64,000 nucleotides of DNA, taken from Saururus chinensis (Eukaryota; Streptophyta; Magnoliopsida; Piperales; Saururaceae). Shown in pieces: positions 21,930 to 34,008 of the stretch. The notes under the pieces were generated by a model that searched no databases, was not told where the DNA came from, and was given only the letters and a program-made list of their open reading frames with translations. The DNA is taken from positions 41,334,668 through 41,398,667 of the forward strand of contig CP141145.1 of NCBI GenBank assembly GCA_035235625.1, read 5' to 3'. Both the position numbers and the translations under genes were made by a program. Positions within the stretch are counted from its first letter, which is position 1. Each line of letters opens with the position of its first letter.

Positions 21930-24864
21930 CAACATAAAAAATACGACAGCATAACAATATAATCATTTAGATCAAAGATTTACATGGTGCATCATTTTCT
22001 GATCATGCATATACATCACTTCAACATGCATTATAGTGCATAATCCACGTAGTGGCATTCTCATCATAACATCTTGCATGAAATGTATCTCTAACATACA
22101 TATTCAATCATACTTCATATCATAATCAACCTGCATAAATGTATCTCTAACATACATATTCCCTTATGTATCACATCATAACAACTGCATGAAATTATCT
22201 CTAACATACATATCCAATCATGCATCATATCATAACAAGCTGCATAAATGTATCTCTAACATACATATTCCCTCATGCATCACATCATAACAACTGCATG
22301 AAATGTATCTCTAATATACATATTCCATCATGCATCACATTCTCATTCATCATGCATGTATAAGTGTCACACACACACACACACTAGTCCAACATGCAAA
22401 TCCATACACATAGAGAATAAACATGCTCTTCAAGACCGAAGCCCTCGAGCAAACACTTATTGAATAGACATGCTCCTCAAGGCCAACACCTACGAGTAAC
22501 TCTTGCTCCTCAAGGCCAACGCCTTCGAGCAACTCATGCTCCTCAAGGTCAATGCCTTCGAGCAATGCCTGCCCATCAAGTCTAAACTCCCGGGCAACCC
22601 TGCTTGTCAAGACTAAAGTTCCAAGCAACAACACCTAGCAAACTGGTGCACTAGGACAAACCAGCTAGATTCTCAGGGTCTAGCAAATCATAACTAATCT
22701 CAATCTGCAAGACAAGTACACAACTCATCCCTACTTAACTCCGTTCAACTAGACTTAACCCGGGGAGTGCACTCGTTTGACACAGGAACTCAAATCAAAA
22801 CATGTCCCTTCGAACCAATCAACTTACGATTAATCTACGACCGATCAATCCGGCACACAATTTCACCACATTGCATCTAATCGGTCAAATTCGATTAACC
22901 TCGATAAAGCCTCAATTAGAAATCCATTTTTCATGATGCATGCAGCATGGTACATACGTGGGCAAGGCATACATGAATCCTAATTCATGATAAGTGCTCT
23001 CATCAGCCCCTAATGCATCATTCATAATCACAATATCGAGCTTCAACATCATCATTTAACCCTCATATGTGTGTGTAACTAGTAGAAGCACTCTACACAA
23101 TGCATGCCAACATCCTTGAAGATTTAAACTCACTACCAAACTACACATGTGAATTACCATCTAACCATGAATTCCAGCGGAAATCATAGGAGAAGAATCA
23201 TTGAAATTATAACTCAAATAAAAACCCAACCACAAAGGCTAAACACATATAAGATTATTCATTTCATCCTTGAGTCATGGCTTTCACCAACCTCCACACA
23301 CAACTAACATCAATCTATCATGACAAATCAGTCCAATAATAGGTTGTAGTCTTACTAAAAATATACTTAACAAAAGGGAATCACCCATTCATAATTTCAA
23401 GATAACGATTTCAACATCATGCCACAAAACAGAAGTCATTCCACAGTTTTCTAAGCATATGTCTCAATTCCATACCTCAATAGCATGTCTTTCCAGTAGC
23501 ATAACATAGCTTAAAACACACCACATTTATATGAAATTGGCAAGCTAAAGTGGAATCATCAAAATAAACATCATGCATTAGAAAAACAATATGATGTGTA
23601 GCCGTTCGAACGCCCTTCAGGCCATTCGATCGGTTAAATGTAAAAATTTAAATTTCACAGTTTTGCCGTTCGAACGCCTAGCAAGCCGTTCGATCGGCTG
23701 AACTGGAGAACTGTCATTCCGACAGTGTTGCCGTTCAAACGGCCCCAAAGGGCCGTTCGAACGCCAACAAGGCAGAACAGTCCATCTTCTTCCTTTCGCA
23801 AATCCAAACCGAAACACCATTGATAACACTTCAAATCCACATCTAACACCCTAATCATCATCAAAAGTCCTTCTTGACTTTCAAAACATCAAACCATATC
23901 ATAATAATGCAAAACCTTAAGAAATTGGGATTAAATAATTCTATTTTTTAATCTTACCATTAACACACCAAATCAAGCAACTCATTTCGAAATAAGCCAA
24001 AAATGAAGAGTTTTACCATGGATAAACAGAGATTTTGAAGACCCATTACCTCAATACTTGATTAAGCTCGGATTGAAGAGTCACCCTTCTTGAAATCCTT
24101 GAAAAGACAATGAGTTTGAATTAAACCCTAATAGAAATCGATTTACCCAAGAAATCCCTAATTAAATCTTAGATCTAGGGCTTGTTGGTAGTAAAAATCG
24201 AATTTTGAATGTTAGGGTTTGTAGTAAAACACAAATTAGTAGTTTTTGATGCCCAAAAACAAATTAAAAGAAGGGGAAAAGGGTAGATTTAGAAGAGATT
24301 AAGAAGAAAGTCATGGATTAATGCTTAATTAAAGTAAGCTTACCTTAAAATGCTTCTAATTAGGGCCTAATTGGGGATTAGGCCTGCCTCCCTCCTTAGC
24401 CTATTCCAAAAAATGGAAATGACTCTAGTTTGCCCTTTTATAGTAAGGGTTGGGGTATGTATGGGTAAGTTTTGGGGTGTAAATAGAAAAAGTAGGCTAA
24501 AAATGGGTATTTTGCAAATTTAAGCACTAATTAAGCCTAATAAAATTCTGAAAATTTTTGTATGACCTTAAGTAGATGTCTAAGTTAATTTTACACAAAA
24601 ACCAAAATTTTGACTGTGGGGCCCACAGGGGTCCCGCCAAAACCCTAATTTTTGGAAAAATAGTAAAAATTCAGAAAAATCCCAAAAATTCACATTTGGT
24701 TTAAAATCTCTTAAAATCACTAATATTAAAGTTGATTTTGGTTAAAATCATCACAAATACTATTTATTCACGAAATCACCGAATAAGATCAAAAAATACG
24801 CTAATCTCAAGATAACTAATAATTACAAAAAACCATAAACCGGTTTAAGATCAGGGATCTTACA
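21930..24864 (-). repeat. Right arm of giant inverted repeat
   Basis: It is the reverse complement of 18431-21601 apart from point changes and fewer tandem-repeat units. It ends GGGATCTTACA, the mirror of the left start TGTAAGATCC. Confidence 0.88.
22075..22345 (-). repeat. About 55-58 bp tandem array (about five copies) in right arm
   Basis: Units contain 'atgtatctctaacatacata' on the plus strand, the complement of the 20910-21470 array. Confidence 0.85.
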
Positions 24865-26276
24865 GTTATGATCCATGGCTCACATAGCCCCTAATCCTCC
24901 ATCTTATATATGCGGGTCTTGAGGTCAACGCACCTCCCGTGATCTACTGGTTCCCATGGCCTCTACCCGAGCATTGACCCTTACCGTTCGGGTTTACCTC
25001 TCCTCTGCATTGAAAAAATATTAAGTACTGATAAGGTACTAACGTGACATGCTTATCACTAACCAGGATATAATATATCACTGTATTTCCTATTAATTCA
25101 ACTATTTTTAAAGAGTTAACTGAAAAAAATGCGAACAACTCTGTGCCCCCTCCCCCCTCTTCCTTCTCAAATCGCTACTTAATGAAATGTTATACTCACT
25201 TCCCAATAGGGTGCCCCCTTGTTAGGTGCCACTGGATGAGTCTTGAAACACAAATCCCGATCTAACAGGGCGGGCAACCACCACCTTCATTGGGGCAAGT
25301 GGATGTGGTGCCTGAGGAGACCAGGGATGGGGAGGACGGTGGGGATGAGTGGTGATTGCAACTATACGACCATACTAGATATGCAGAGCACCAACACCTT
25401 ACACCAGCAAGTACAATAGTACCACAAGCTGGTGGTCTTGGACAAGTGTGGGCCCCGGAGTTGGACGACGTACTTTTAAGCCCTGCTTCAGAGCTTCACC
25501 CCTCAGATTTCTGGAAAGTCGAATACCCGATGTTTTTTTTCTCTTATGTGTGTGTTTTTTTTTTGTTAAAATGCAAAGAGAGAGCACTAGAAATTGGGCA
25601 GCAGGTAGAGCTCTGTATTGACTACCTTTCATTTACTTAATTAAAATTTTGTGGGTCTCATCTCTTACCTGAATTAACGGTGTAAACCATGTTTGCGTGT
25701 AGGGGTGGGACCAGGGTTTGTGTACAATAGGACTAGGAATCCTCAAAATGCAGTCTTGTGGAAGCATTTAATAGTTTATTTAATACACATGAAGGGCAAC
25801 TCGTAAATTTGGCAGTTTTTAGCGGGGAGGTTGTTGGTAGTATAGAATCCTCACGTAGGCTTAGCAGAACCACTTTTCCCGCTGTCATGCTTTCTCTCTA
25901 GCGTGGGTGTCTGGGTGATCAGTTCAGAAGCGAGGGGATGAAGGCATCAAGTTAGAAGTTTTTAACGCTTATATTTTTGTTACTCTCAATATCTCCTATT
26001 GTGTGATCAGTTTCCATTCATGCACATTGAGTTCTTGTGAGTCGAGACTGCTGTCTTGTTCGCTCGGTGCATGTTTATTAAACTTCCTTTTCATGCTTAG
26101 AATTGGCGTTTCTAATGGTCCTATTTAATTACAGATAAATTTTTAGCATAGCAAGCTAGGAATGTATCACGTCTTTGTCTGGCATGTTCATGTTCTGCTT
26201 CTACATTGATTTATGGGCTGAGGACCTTAGGCACATGATTAACCACGCACTCAAATCCCTTGGTGTGTATCTATTT
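24865..26276. other. Intergenic DNA with one unrecognised broken frame
   Basis: No gene is named. On the plus strand from about 25267 to 25520 a frame with one stop (TGA near 25351) has protein-like composition: an acidic stretch (PEETRDGEDGGDEW), then YDHTRYAEHQHLTP and LHPSDFWKVE. It may be the remnant of a TE or captured gene. I recognise no domain. The rest is AT-rich. Confidence 0.35.
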
Positions 26277-26700
26277 TTAGGGTTGGGAAAATAAAGCCTT
26301 ATACCCGAATACCCGACCCAAATTTGACGAGTTGAACTTGCACCTTACCATTAAAAATAGTATCAATGTCAAGGTTTGAAATCTTTACTTGGCCATTTTA
26401 AAAGTAGGGTTGGGTCGAAATTTACCCGCATAATGCTCACAATGTGACCTTAACTCTATTATTTAACGATGTCATAACCTAAGTTGGATAGATTAGAAAA
26501 AAAATTCCTCAAATATTCTATTCTTTCTTATATTTTTATTTTATTTAATAGTTAATTAGTAATTTTTGTAGGGTTTTTATGGTTTTTGACATGTGTCTTA
26601 TAATGCCACAATATTCTCTATAATTCTAACTTTCTCAAATAATACAAAAAATATTTTACATATATTTATAATATTACAATGTTTTTAATTTTTTTATGAC
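26277..26700 (-). mobile_element. Small non-autonomous element, copy A (hAT-MITE-like)
   Basis: It starts TTAGGGTTGGGAAAATAAAG and has subterminal 'acccgaatacccgaccc'. Its interior (for example 'tagggtttttatggtttttgaca') is the diverged reverse complement of 54231-54795. The right part appears truncated near 26700. No coding frame is present. Confidence 0.55.
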
Positions 26701-27699
26701 ATCGACGAGATGGCTGGTGCACCATCAATCTTAAATATCAACGTCCCCCATGTGTAATCTACACTGCGTTTATTGTCAAAGGAGAACATGAAAAAATATT
26801 CCAAATAGGAGAGTCTTAAGGAAGAAATACAAACCTTTTTAATTCAATTTCATTGTTCTACCTTTTAAAAAAGTCTTAAAGAAACTAGTCCATCATGAAA
26901 GTTCAAGTACGAATGAACCCGGTAGTTACATGACCAACACCTTGTGACCAGCTTACATATGATACTAAACATTGTATATAAGAAAGAATGTGTCTATCTG
27001 CACCCCAAAAAACCCCTCAATACCCCATAAGTGAGGAAATTTGGGTATTTTCATGTTTCTCCTGTTCCCCATCTAACCCTACAAAATTTCTTATCTCGTT
27101 ACCTCAATTAAACCCAAAACATAATAGTGTCTCTCTTACCATGCATCTCCTACAGTCATTGGCTTTCTTCCCTGCATTCACGACGCCAAAGCTTCAAAGA
27201 GTGGTGTTTTTCCTCTCCTAGTCTCATTTTAAAGGTGGCATTTAGCAACAAATTTGTGGAGGATTTGTTAGAAGGAATACAAGGCAAACCCAGAAAAACT
27301 AGTGCCACTTTAAAGTTTTTTTGTCTAGAAAAATGAGAAAACTTTGAAGATTTTGATTGGATGCATTCACCCTTTTTCTCTTGGTATTTATAGAAAGTTC
27401 CTAGCTTTTATAAAAATGGGTGTGGTCATAGCATTTATTTTCCGGTTCATGAGTTTGGTCACGTTCTTGATCAAATGTTAATGCTCACAATGATTTTTTA
27501 TAAGAAGCTTTATGTAATTTATCTTCTGGAAGTTGAGCTATGTGTCTTTTTTTTTTCTATTTTGTATCATGCGATGTGTGTCTTAGAAATCTTACTGAGT
27601 GCCAAGGTTCTTCAATTCTTGATTTAAAATTAGCTCAGAAATTATTTGTAGAACAATGGGAGACACTACAACATCATATGCATGGTAATTTCCATAGGA
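26701..27699. other. Intergenic DNA
   Basis: I see no supported gene or repeat. The open frames at 26988-27336 overlap in different frames and lack domain features. Confidence 0.45.
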
Positions 27700-28445
27700 G
27701 AACTTATGGAATGACGCTCACAGTGGGCACCCCTCAGCAAAGTATGGAGTTATATACAGTGAGCTCCCACCGCGAGGGAGTAAGGCCCCTACGCATTACA
27801 TGAGATAACTTTTGGAATGGTGCTCATAGTGGGTACCCCCCAACAACTTATGAAGATATATACAAAGGTGCCCACTGCAAGGGCGTAAGACCCCTATGCA
27901 TTATATGGGATAACTTCTGGAATGGTGCTCACAGTGGGTACCCCCTAACAACTTATGAAGTTATATACAAAGGTGCCCACTGCAAAGGAGTAAGACCTCT
28001 ATGTGGACCATGGGAAAACTTCTGGAATCCCCCCCCCCCCCGCCCCCCCCCGCGGACAACAATGCCCCCCCCCCCCCCCCCGGACAACGTATGAAGTTAT
28101 ATACGGGAAATGTCCACCACGAGGGAGTAAGGCTTCTATGCGAGCCGGAGAGAACTTTTGGAATGACGCTCATAGTGGGTGGCCCCCGACAACTTATAAA
28201 GTTATGTACATGGGGACTTGGGTGCCTACTGCGAAGGAGTAACGCCTCTATGTGAACTACTACTCATGGTAAGTATCCCTTAATAAAGTATGGATTTTTA
28301 TATAGTAAGTACCCACTATGAGAGAGTAAGACCTCTATATATTGTATGTGATAATTTCTAGAATGACTCTCATGGTAGGCATTCTCTAATAATGTATGAG
28401 GCTATATACAAGGGTCCCCACCACGAAAGAGTAAGGGCTCTACAT
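27700..28445. repeat. 105-bp tandem array with long C tracts
   Basis: About seven copies of a 105-bp unit begin at 27709, 27814, 27919, 28024, 28160, about 28254 and 28360. The spacing is exactly 105 bp for the first four. Each contains 'ggaatggtgctcacagtggg', then 'aacttatgaagttatatac', then 'gtgcccactgcaaagg'. The fourth unit is lengthened by C runs (C13 at 28029-28041, C9 at 28043-28051, C17 at 28065-28081). The frames here (Pro- or Gly-rich) are products of the repeat and not genes. Confidence 0.9.
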
Positions 28446-29686
28446 AGATAACAGTGAGTAAGCAAGGGGAGTTTGAAATATAAAAATAAAATAAATTTTT
28501 TATTTAAGGTATATTGAAAAAAAATTATAAAATATAATAGGGTAAAAAAGATATGGGTACTAAAGAATTTTCCGGAATGTATATAGCCGTGTTTTATAAG
28601 AAAGAGGTCTCTGATTGCTATGTATAGATGCTCTCTTATCTACCATGTTCAAAGAATCAAAGCCCTGTGTGGGCTTTGTCACGGAGTTCGTCAGGGAGAG
28701 TGGGTCAAAGAAAACATTTCCGGATGAATTATAGCAATTGTCACTCTCTTGATTTCGTTACGAGCATAGAGAACACAATTGCACGCTTTCTCCTCTGTTA
28801 AATGAAAAGTTGAGCCTGACCCATAAGTGTAATGATATGTGACGACTAAAGTTTGAGGACTGAACTTGCATTGATCCCTCCCTTCTGAAATGACGCTCTT
28901 GATTTGATTTGAATTCCGCAAGAGACATCTTCTTCATTTTATCTAATCTATGAATTTGATAGGTTGATGAGAGAGTAATGGATGCAGTCTGACACCGCAG
29001 AGTATGCATACGATCCATTGGATGGACAGGTGCTGCTGAAATAAATTGTTTCTAACAAAACTACAAAAGGGTGTCAAGTGCCAAAGGAATCACATCATAA
29101 GTATATAAGTTATTAACATCTCTTTATACACATAGGCCTGTAGGAAAATCTTCTAGACTGTGGGTGTGCGTCGTCCACTACTGGCGGTGTATTTACAGGA
29201 CTTATCAGCTTGTTATAACTCTCACAGTCTCTGTTGAAAATGGTAAAATAGAAGGTTAACATGGTGTGCAACGCATATTAAAAATTTTCTTGTTAAAATG
29301 ATACTTGAAGAAAGTGTATTTGTTTCAGATTACAAGCTACCTCCAATGAATACAAGCCAAAAAGCTCCATTACCATCTGCTGTCATTTTCCTCTTCATTC
29401 GATAATGGTAGACTACGAAAGGGAGTTAATTTGAACAATTTTACAACTATCATACGTCTAAGTCCGCATAAGGTACCTCTACTTAACGCCTGCATGGTTA
29501 TGCGCATATTGCTTGTTGATGTTGATAGTATGAAACCATAAATTAGGTCCCTAACTCGCTTCTACAGCTAAAAATGAGCGGCATCGGAAGCCATTGATAC
29601 AGCTGATCGACCTAATGCAGGAGGGATTGCATGATGCAACAGGCAGCAGCGCTTTGAGCAACTTCAGCGTGATGCCGAGTACCTCA
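28446..29686. other. Intergenic DNA
   Basis: No gene is recognised. The minus frames 28691-28921 and 28758-29018 overlap each other and have no family signature. Confidence 0.45.
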
Positions 29687-29708
29687 GTCATGACTCATGA
29701 GTCATGAC
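29687..29708. repeat. 22-bp perfect palindrome with two bZIP-type TGA(C/G)TCA cores
   Basis: The sequence reads GTCATGACTCA followed by its exact reverse complement TGAGTCATGAC. It contains overlapping TGACTCA and TGAGTCA, the GCN4/bZIP core. Whether it works as a binding site is unknown. Confidence 0.7.
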
Positions 29709-32700
29709 AGATGGGCTGGGTCCACGCACATGGATTCAGGTGCATTGCAGAAGAATAATGCATCCAGTTGGCAACTAGAGGAGTCTAGATCAGATGGGAT
29801 GACCCCTTCTCGAAATAATGCTTCCAGTTACAGAGCAAGAAAGACAAATCAAATGGGGATCGAGCCTCATGTCAGGCTATATATATAGACGGAGCTTGGG
29901 GTTCCATAGAGGTTGCACAAAGAATGCCAGATGGAAAAAAACGGAGATAGGTCTTACTGTGAGATCACTCCGAGTTACCTTAGTGTGAGGGATTTTGATC
30001 AGAATCGAAAAATGACAAAGGTTGCTGGCAACTAAAAAGGAACTTGTTCCCACCTGGGTAGAAGGGAGATCTCAGGAAATCAATAGCGAAGCAAAGGAGC
30101 TTGTCTTGTCCTGATGCTGCTGAGCTGGGCATTTTGTTTTCACTCTGGAAGATGGTGGCAAGGGGACGATCAAAAGCGTGATTTGACAAACCTTGGGGGA
30201 GGAATGGACGGCGATCGAGTAATCGAGATGTGAGACCCAGTAACTAACAGTAGACTAGATGTTTTTTAGCTTAACTGTGGTTTTTGAATTGATTGAGAAA
30301 ACGCTCTCCTTTCATGTTCATTTGTTTAAGGGGATAGTTGGAAGGCCATTTAGAAGAGAGGAGGTGCAAAACGTGACATTATGGGAAGATTTCTGTTTTT
30401 CCTATAAATTCAGGAGGCCGGGAGGAGAGTTAAGAGTGTGTTTCCTTTACTTTTCAAATGGCCTCCCAAACAGGCCCTAAAAATGAAGTCTTAAACATCT
30501 TAACTCAATCTCGGTCCTTCAGGTTGAGCCGTTGGAGAAGGAAGGAGGCTGAATGAACTAATAGGTGGCTTAACCGTAAACAGGCCCGTTTTCCGACCTA
30601 CAACTCTACAAGAGAGGGAAAGAGCCCAGGTGGTGATGTTATCAGAGAGGCATAGGATATAGACGATAGAGGATGAGTACAATCACTTTATGTTTCCCGT
30701 ACAATCTCTTTGTGGCCATCACCGTCATGCTACCCTCCCCGGCCCCCCTTGCTCCTTCCTAATTAAGTCTCTCTCTCTGGACTAGTGACTGGTTCTTGTG
30801 CCAACTTAAATTTATGAGTTACAACTGCAAGTGGGGACGTTAGTATTGATTCGATGCTTTAGATAAGCCTGCGGAAGACAGCAAGATTCCATTTTCCTCA
30901 GAGGAAGGAGAGTACTATACAAACAACGTACGTCAATAGAACATGCACGACCCGTTCGTCACCCATTGGTTTCATTTTCATGCAGAGATGTGGCGGCTTC
31001 GGCTTCCTAGAGTTGAGATGAGTGAGCGTTTTACTGAGCGGAACGTTATCGATCAATTGATGATGCATCCGCGGCTGGAGCCTTGTGTTTGTAAACTTGT
31101 TTTGGCTATTGCACACAGAATCACCATGAAGGGGATCGATCCCCACGCCATCATAGGCCCCTACTGCTGCTAGTAGCGTCTATGTTGATTTTTTGTTAAT
31201 ATTGTATTCATCTAGATTACGTAGCTATCGCCTTTATACATTTTTTTGTAGAAAACGAAAAGGAATGTAGGCCCTAAGAAGTGTTTAAATGAGGAGCCAA
31301 TACTTATGAGGGAACAATCCGGATCAAGCAGTTGCAGGGCCAATAACATTCATTAAGATCGAGATTGTGACTACACAAGTAACGTATCAACAAAGACATG
31401 TCAACCTGCTGGCCTGATGTATCAGTAGAGAGAGCAAAATTGATCTTACAGCGGACCATCCTGTCAAAATTTGTTTGTGCGTCTAATTCACAAACTAAAG
31501 CAGAGAAACATGTGAAAGAAAATTCAGTCAAATTCTTTGTACTCGATTAGTTAAAAATAAATATAAAGCTGGTACATAATTGTAAATAAGATCAGTAGTA
31601 TCCGTTAGAGGGAGAAAAGCCACCAACAATCAAACGAGTAGGCCTAAGATGGAAATGAAATATGGCTGAAAAATACAACAGATAAGGACAGGAATCAGTG
31701 CATCTTACAGGGTGCAGCGGACCGAAATGAGAAAGAGAGAAACAAAACTAATTGGGAATCCTAGAAGAAGATTTGGCGGTAATAGCTGTCCATCCCATTC
31801 TGGTAGAATACTTGCAGTTGACGCAACAGATCCTCTATACCTAAAGGCCAGCATTACAACCTTTTATCTCGCGTATTTTTACCATTAAACATCTTTAGAA
31901 AGTGGCCTAGGCCAGGAGGGATTAAAAGCTCATGGTGGTTTTTGGAAGTGAGGATTGCGACGGATAACTGTTGTGGCTACAAACCACTGACAACTCCATC
32001 ACCCACCGATCTCTCCCTCTTTCGTATTCATTACTCTCTCGCGCCTATATTTGTGAGTGCCCTTCTCCCTCCTCTGTCTAACACATGAATCTCCTTCCTT
32101 TCTCTTGCTCTTCGTCTTGTTCCCCCTTCCTTGCTCCTCATTCTCCAACTTCCTTACCGTGTTTCTTCGTTGTCGTCAGGGTTTTTCTTTCTCAAGGCCT
32201 CCATATCGTTTTATCTTCCTCCATATTAATTCTGCCTTTATGTTGAGGTCATGGTCAGGGTTAGGGTTAGGGATGTAACTTAAAAGAGCAATGGATTCTC
32301 AGAAGAATTCTTTCATGCATGGCGGAATGTCTCCAGTCGGTGTTTGCAGCTGTGGCATCATCAAGATTCACAAGTTGCGGAGTGCTCCATGTGACGGCCA
32401 TGCGGCCTCAGCTTGCCTCCTTCCTCAAAAGCGGCTTCACATGGGAATCTTGATGATGCTGCATCGGCAATAAATGACTTCCAAAACGCAGAGATCCAAA
32501 GGATTATGGACGCTTCGACCCTCCGTAATTTGCACGTAAACCAGAACGAAGATAACTACACAAGGTAATGCTGCAGTGCTTTGTCCTATACTTTAAGTGT
32601 TCATTTTCTAATACCTGCACTCTAATTATTTATCACTTCAGCAGAAAATGAGCTACGCAGTGTAGTTTTATCATCATATATCCTCAAAACTGACGAGATA

Positions 32701-33803
32701 TGTCTAATCTTACTAGCTAAATGTCCTTTGTGCTTCTCTAAGAGTTACAGCTTGAAAGCTAAATGTGCGTTATGCTAGTAAGCCGTATAATTTTCTGTTT
32801 CAATAGATATTTCATTCATATTTGCATCCAAGGGGAAAAAAGACTTTTGCTTCATCTTCTGAAATTTCCCTTGTATCCGTTTCGGGCACTGGAAATTCCT
32901 TATGTACGCATTTCTAGCAAGCTGTACCAAAATATGGGTCCTACTTGCAATTATTCCCTGCAGCACCGTACGGACTGTCTGCCTGCAGCTTCGCTCCTGT
33001 CGTGTCTAGTTTTGCATGCAATTATCAGGCAAGCTCTTGATTACGCTGGTCGGGTGTGAAGGTATGAAGAGGATCTTTGCCCGCGTAATTACGAATAACT
33101 GGTTGTTTGTATGAAATCTGAAGAATTTTCTGTTGCAGTAAGTTTGATTATATAGTGTTCATGGGCAAACAAAAGCTAAATCACAGCTCCAAAACCGTGC
33201 ATATTCAAGCATCAGATGTATTGCCTGAGAATTATCTTTTTTCTATTTGACCATGACTCACCGTTGGGCATGCACTTGCACAAAAATATTAAGCAACACA
33301 GGAAAGCGGATAGTTTTATTTATCGATTTCCTTGCCGATCATCAATTTAGCAGTGATCGGTAAATTTGCATAGCTCTCTATAAGGGCAACAATTCCTCCT
33401 CCATTCCAGCGAATAGGGGCAGAAAAGTTCTTAAACGTAGCATAGATAATCAGTTTGCCCGGCGACTCTTAAAAAAATATATATCACAAAAGCACCATTG
33501 GGGCACCCAGCTGACTTCCACACAGTTAAGTAGATGGCTATTAGTTCTTTTATTAAAAACATATATTTGGCCATTATTTCTGATGTGCCATATTATCTAA
33601 TAAATTTTGACTGATTTGCAGTTCTACTATAGTGGTTTGCTCGTTGCTTACTTGGTGAAACGAACTGGGGAGAAGCACAAATCTTGCAGAATGAAAGTAA
33701 AAACGTCTGGAAGAGTCATGTATGGTAATTTTCACATATACTTTTGAAAAGGTGATTTGATGTTTGGCTGGACTCCCTTGGACATTAATTAGAGAGCTAT
33801 TGT
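29709..33803. other. Intergenic DNA with an unrecognised gene-like fragment
   Basis: No complete gene is found. Around 32295-32565 (plus) adjacent frames give protein-like text (HVTAMRPQLASFLKSGFTWE, then DDAASAINDFQNAEIQRIMD) joined by a frameshift and followed by a good splice donor (acacaaggtaatg). I do not know the family. A C/T-rich leader precedes it at 31990-32200. A possible MITE lies at 30325-30480. Confidence 0.35.
30325..30480. mobile_element. Possible hAT-type MITE
   Basis: The left end (tttaaggggatagttggaagg) and the reverse complement of the right end (tttagggcctgtttgggagg) form an imperfect inverted repeat about 35 bp long that continues through GGCCATTT. The GGGCCTGTTTGG wording is common in plant hAT MITEs. 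No clear target duplication is visible. Confidence 0.45.
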
Positions 33804-33804
33804 A

Positions 33805-34006
33805 CTTCCTCCATCTCCTATTAATAATTTCATTTGGTAGAATAGTGTAATTTTTATTGAATGGTGAAACCCACATCTAAAAGAAAAAATAATATTTTTT
33901 TATACTTTTTTAAATACTCAACCACTTTAAATAAATCAAATGAAATTATTAATGTAAAATAAATTTTTTTTGCCAAATGAAGCTAAGTAATGGAGGAAGG
34001 AGGGAG
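33805..34006. mobile_element. Stowaway-like MITE
   Basis: This element of about 202 bp is flanked by TA on both sides (33803-33804 and 34007-34008). The ends read CTTCCTCCATCTCCTATTAA and, on the other strand, CTCCCTCCTTCCTCC. Subterminal 'aataatttcatttg' pairs with 'caaatgaaattattaa'. TA duplication and CTCCCTCC ends are the Stowaway (Tc1/mariner) signature. It is non-coding. Confidence 0.8.
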
Positions 34007-34008
34007 TA

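Larger units (their letters stand above)
21693..24864 (-). mobile_element. Probable complete long LTR, minus orientation
   Basis: On the minus strand this unit of about 3.17 kb begins TGTAAGATCC and can end CATGTTACA, which are LTR-like TG...CA termini. It has no coding frame, primer site or polypurine tract attached, so it resembles a solo LTR. The five bases on each side (ATAAC and GTTAT) are not a direct duplication, so either the borders or a simple solo-LTR origin are in doubt. The ORFs inside are repeat translations. Confidence 0.6.

Noticed and set aside
28001..28255. Proline-rich frames that look like an extensin-type protein
   Set aside because: The prolines and glycines come only from the C tracts within the 105-bp array.
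32257..32272. AGGGTTAGGGTTAGGG telomere-like run
   Set aside because: Only two and a half units, and of the vertebrate TTAGGG type and not the usual plant TTTAGGG. It is too short to be an interstitial telomere.
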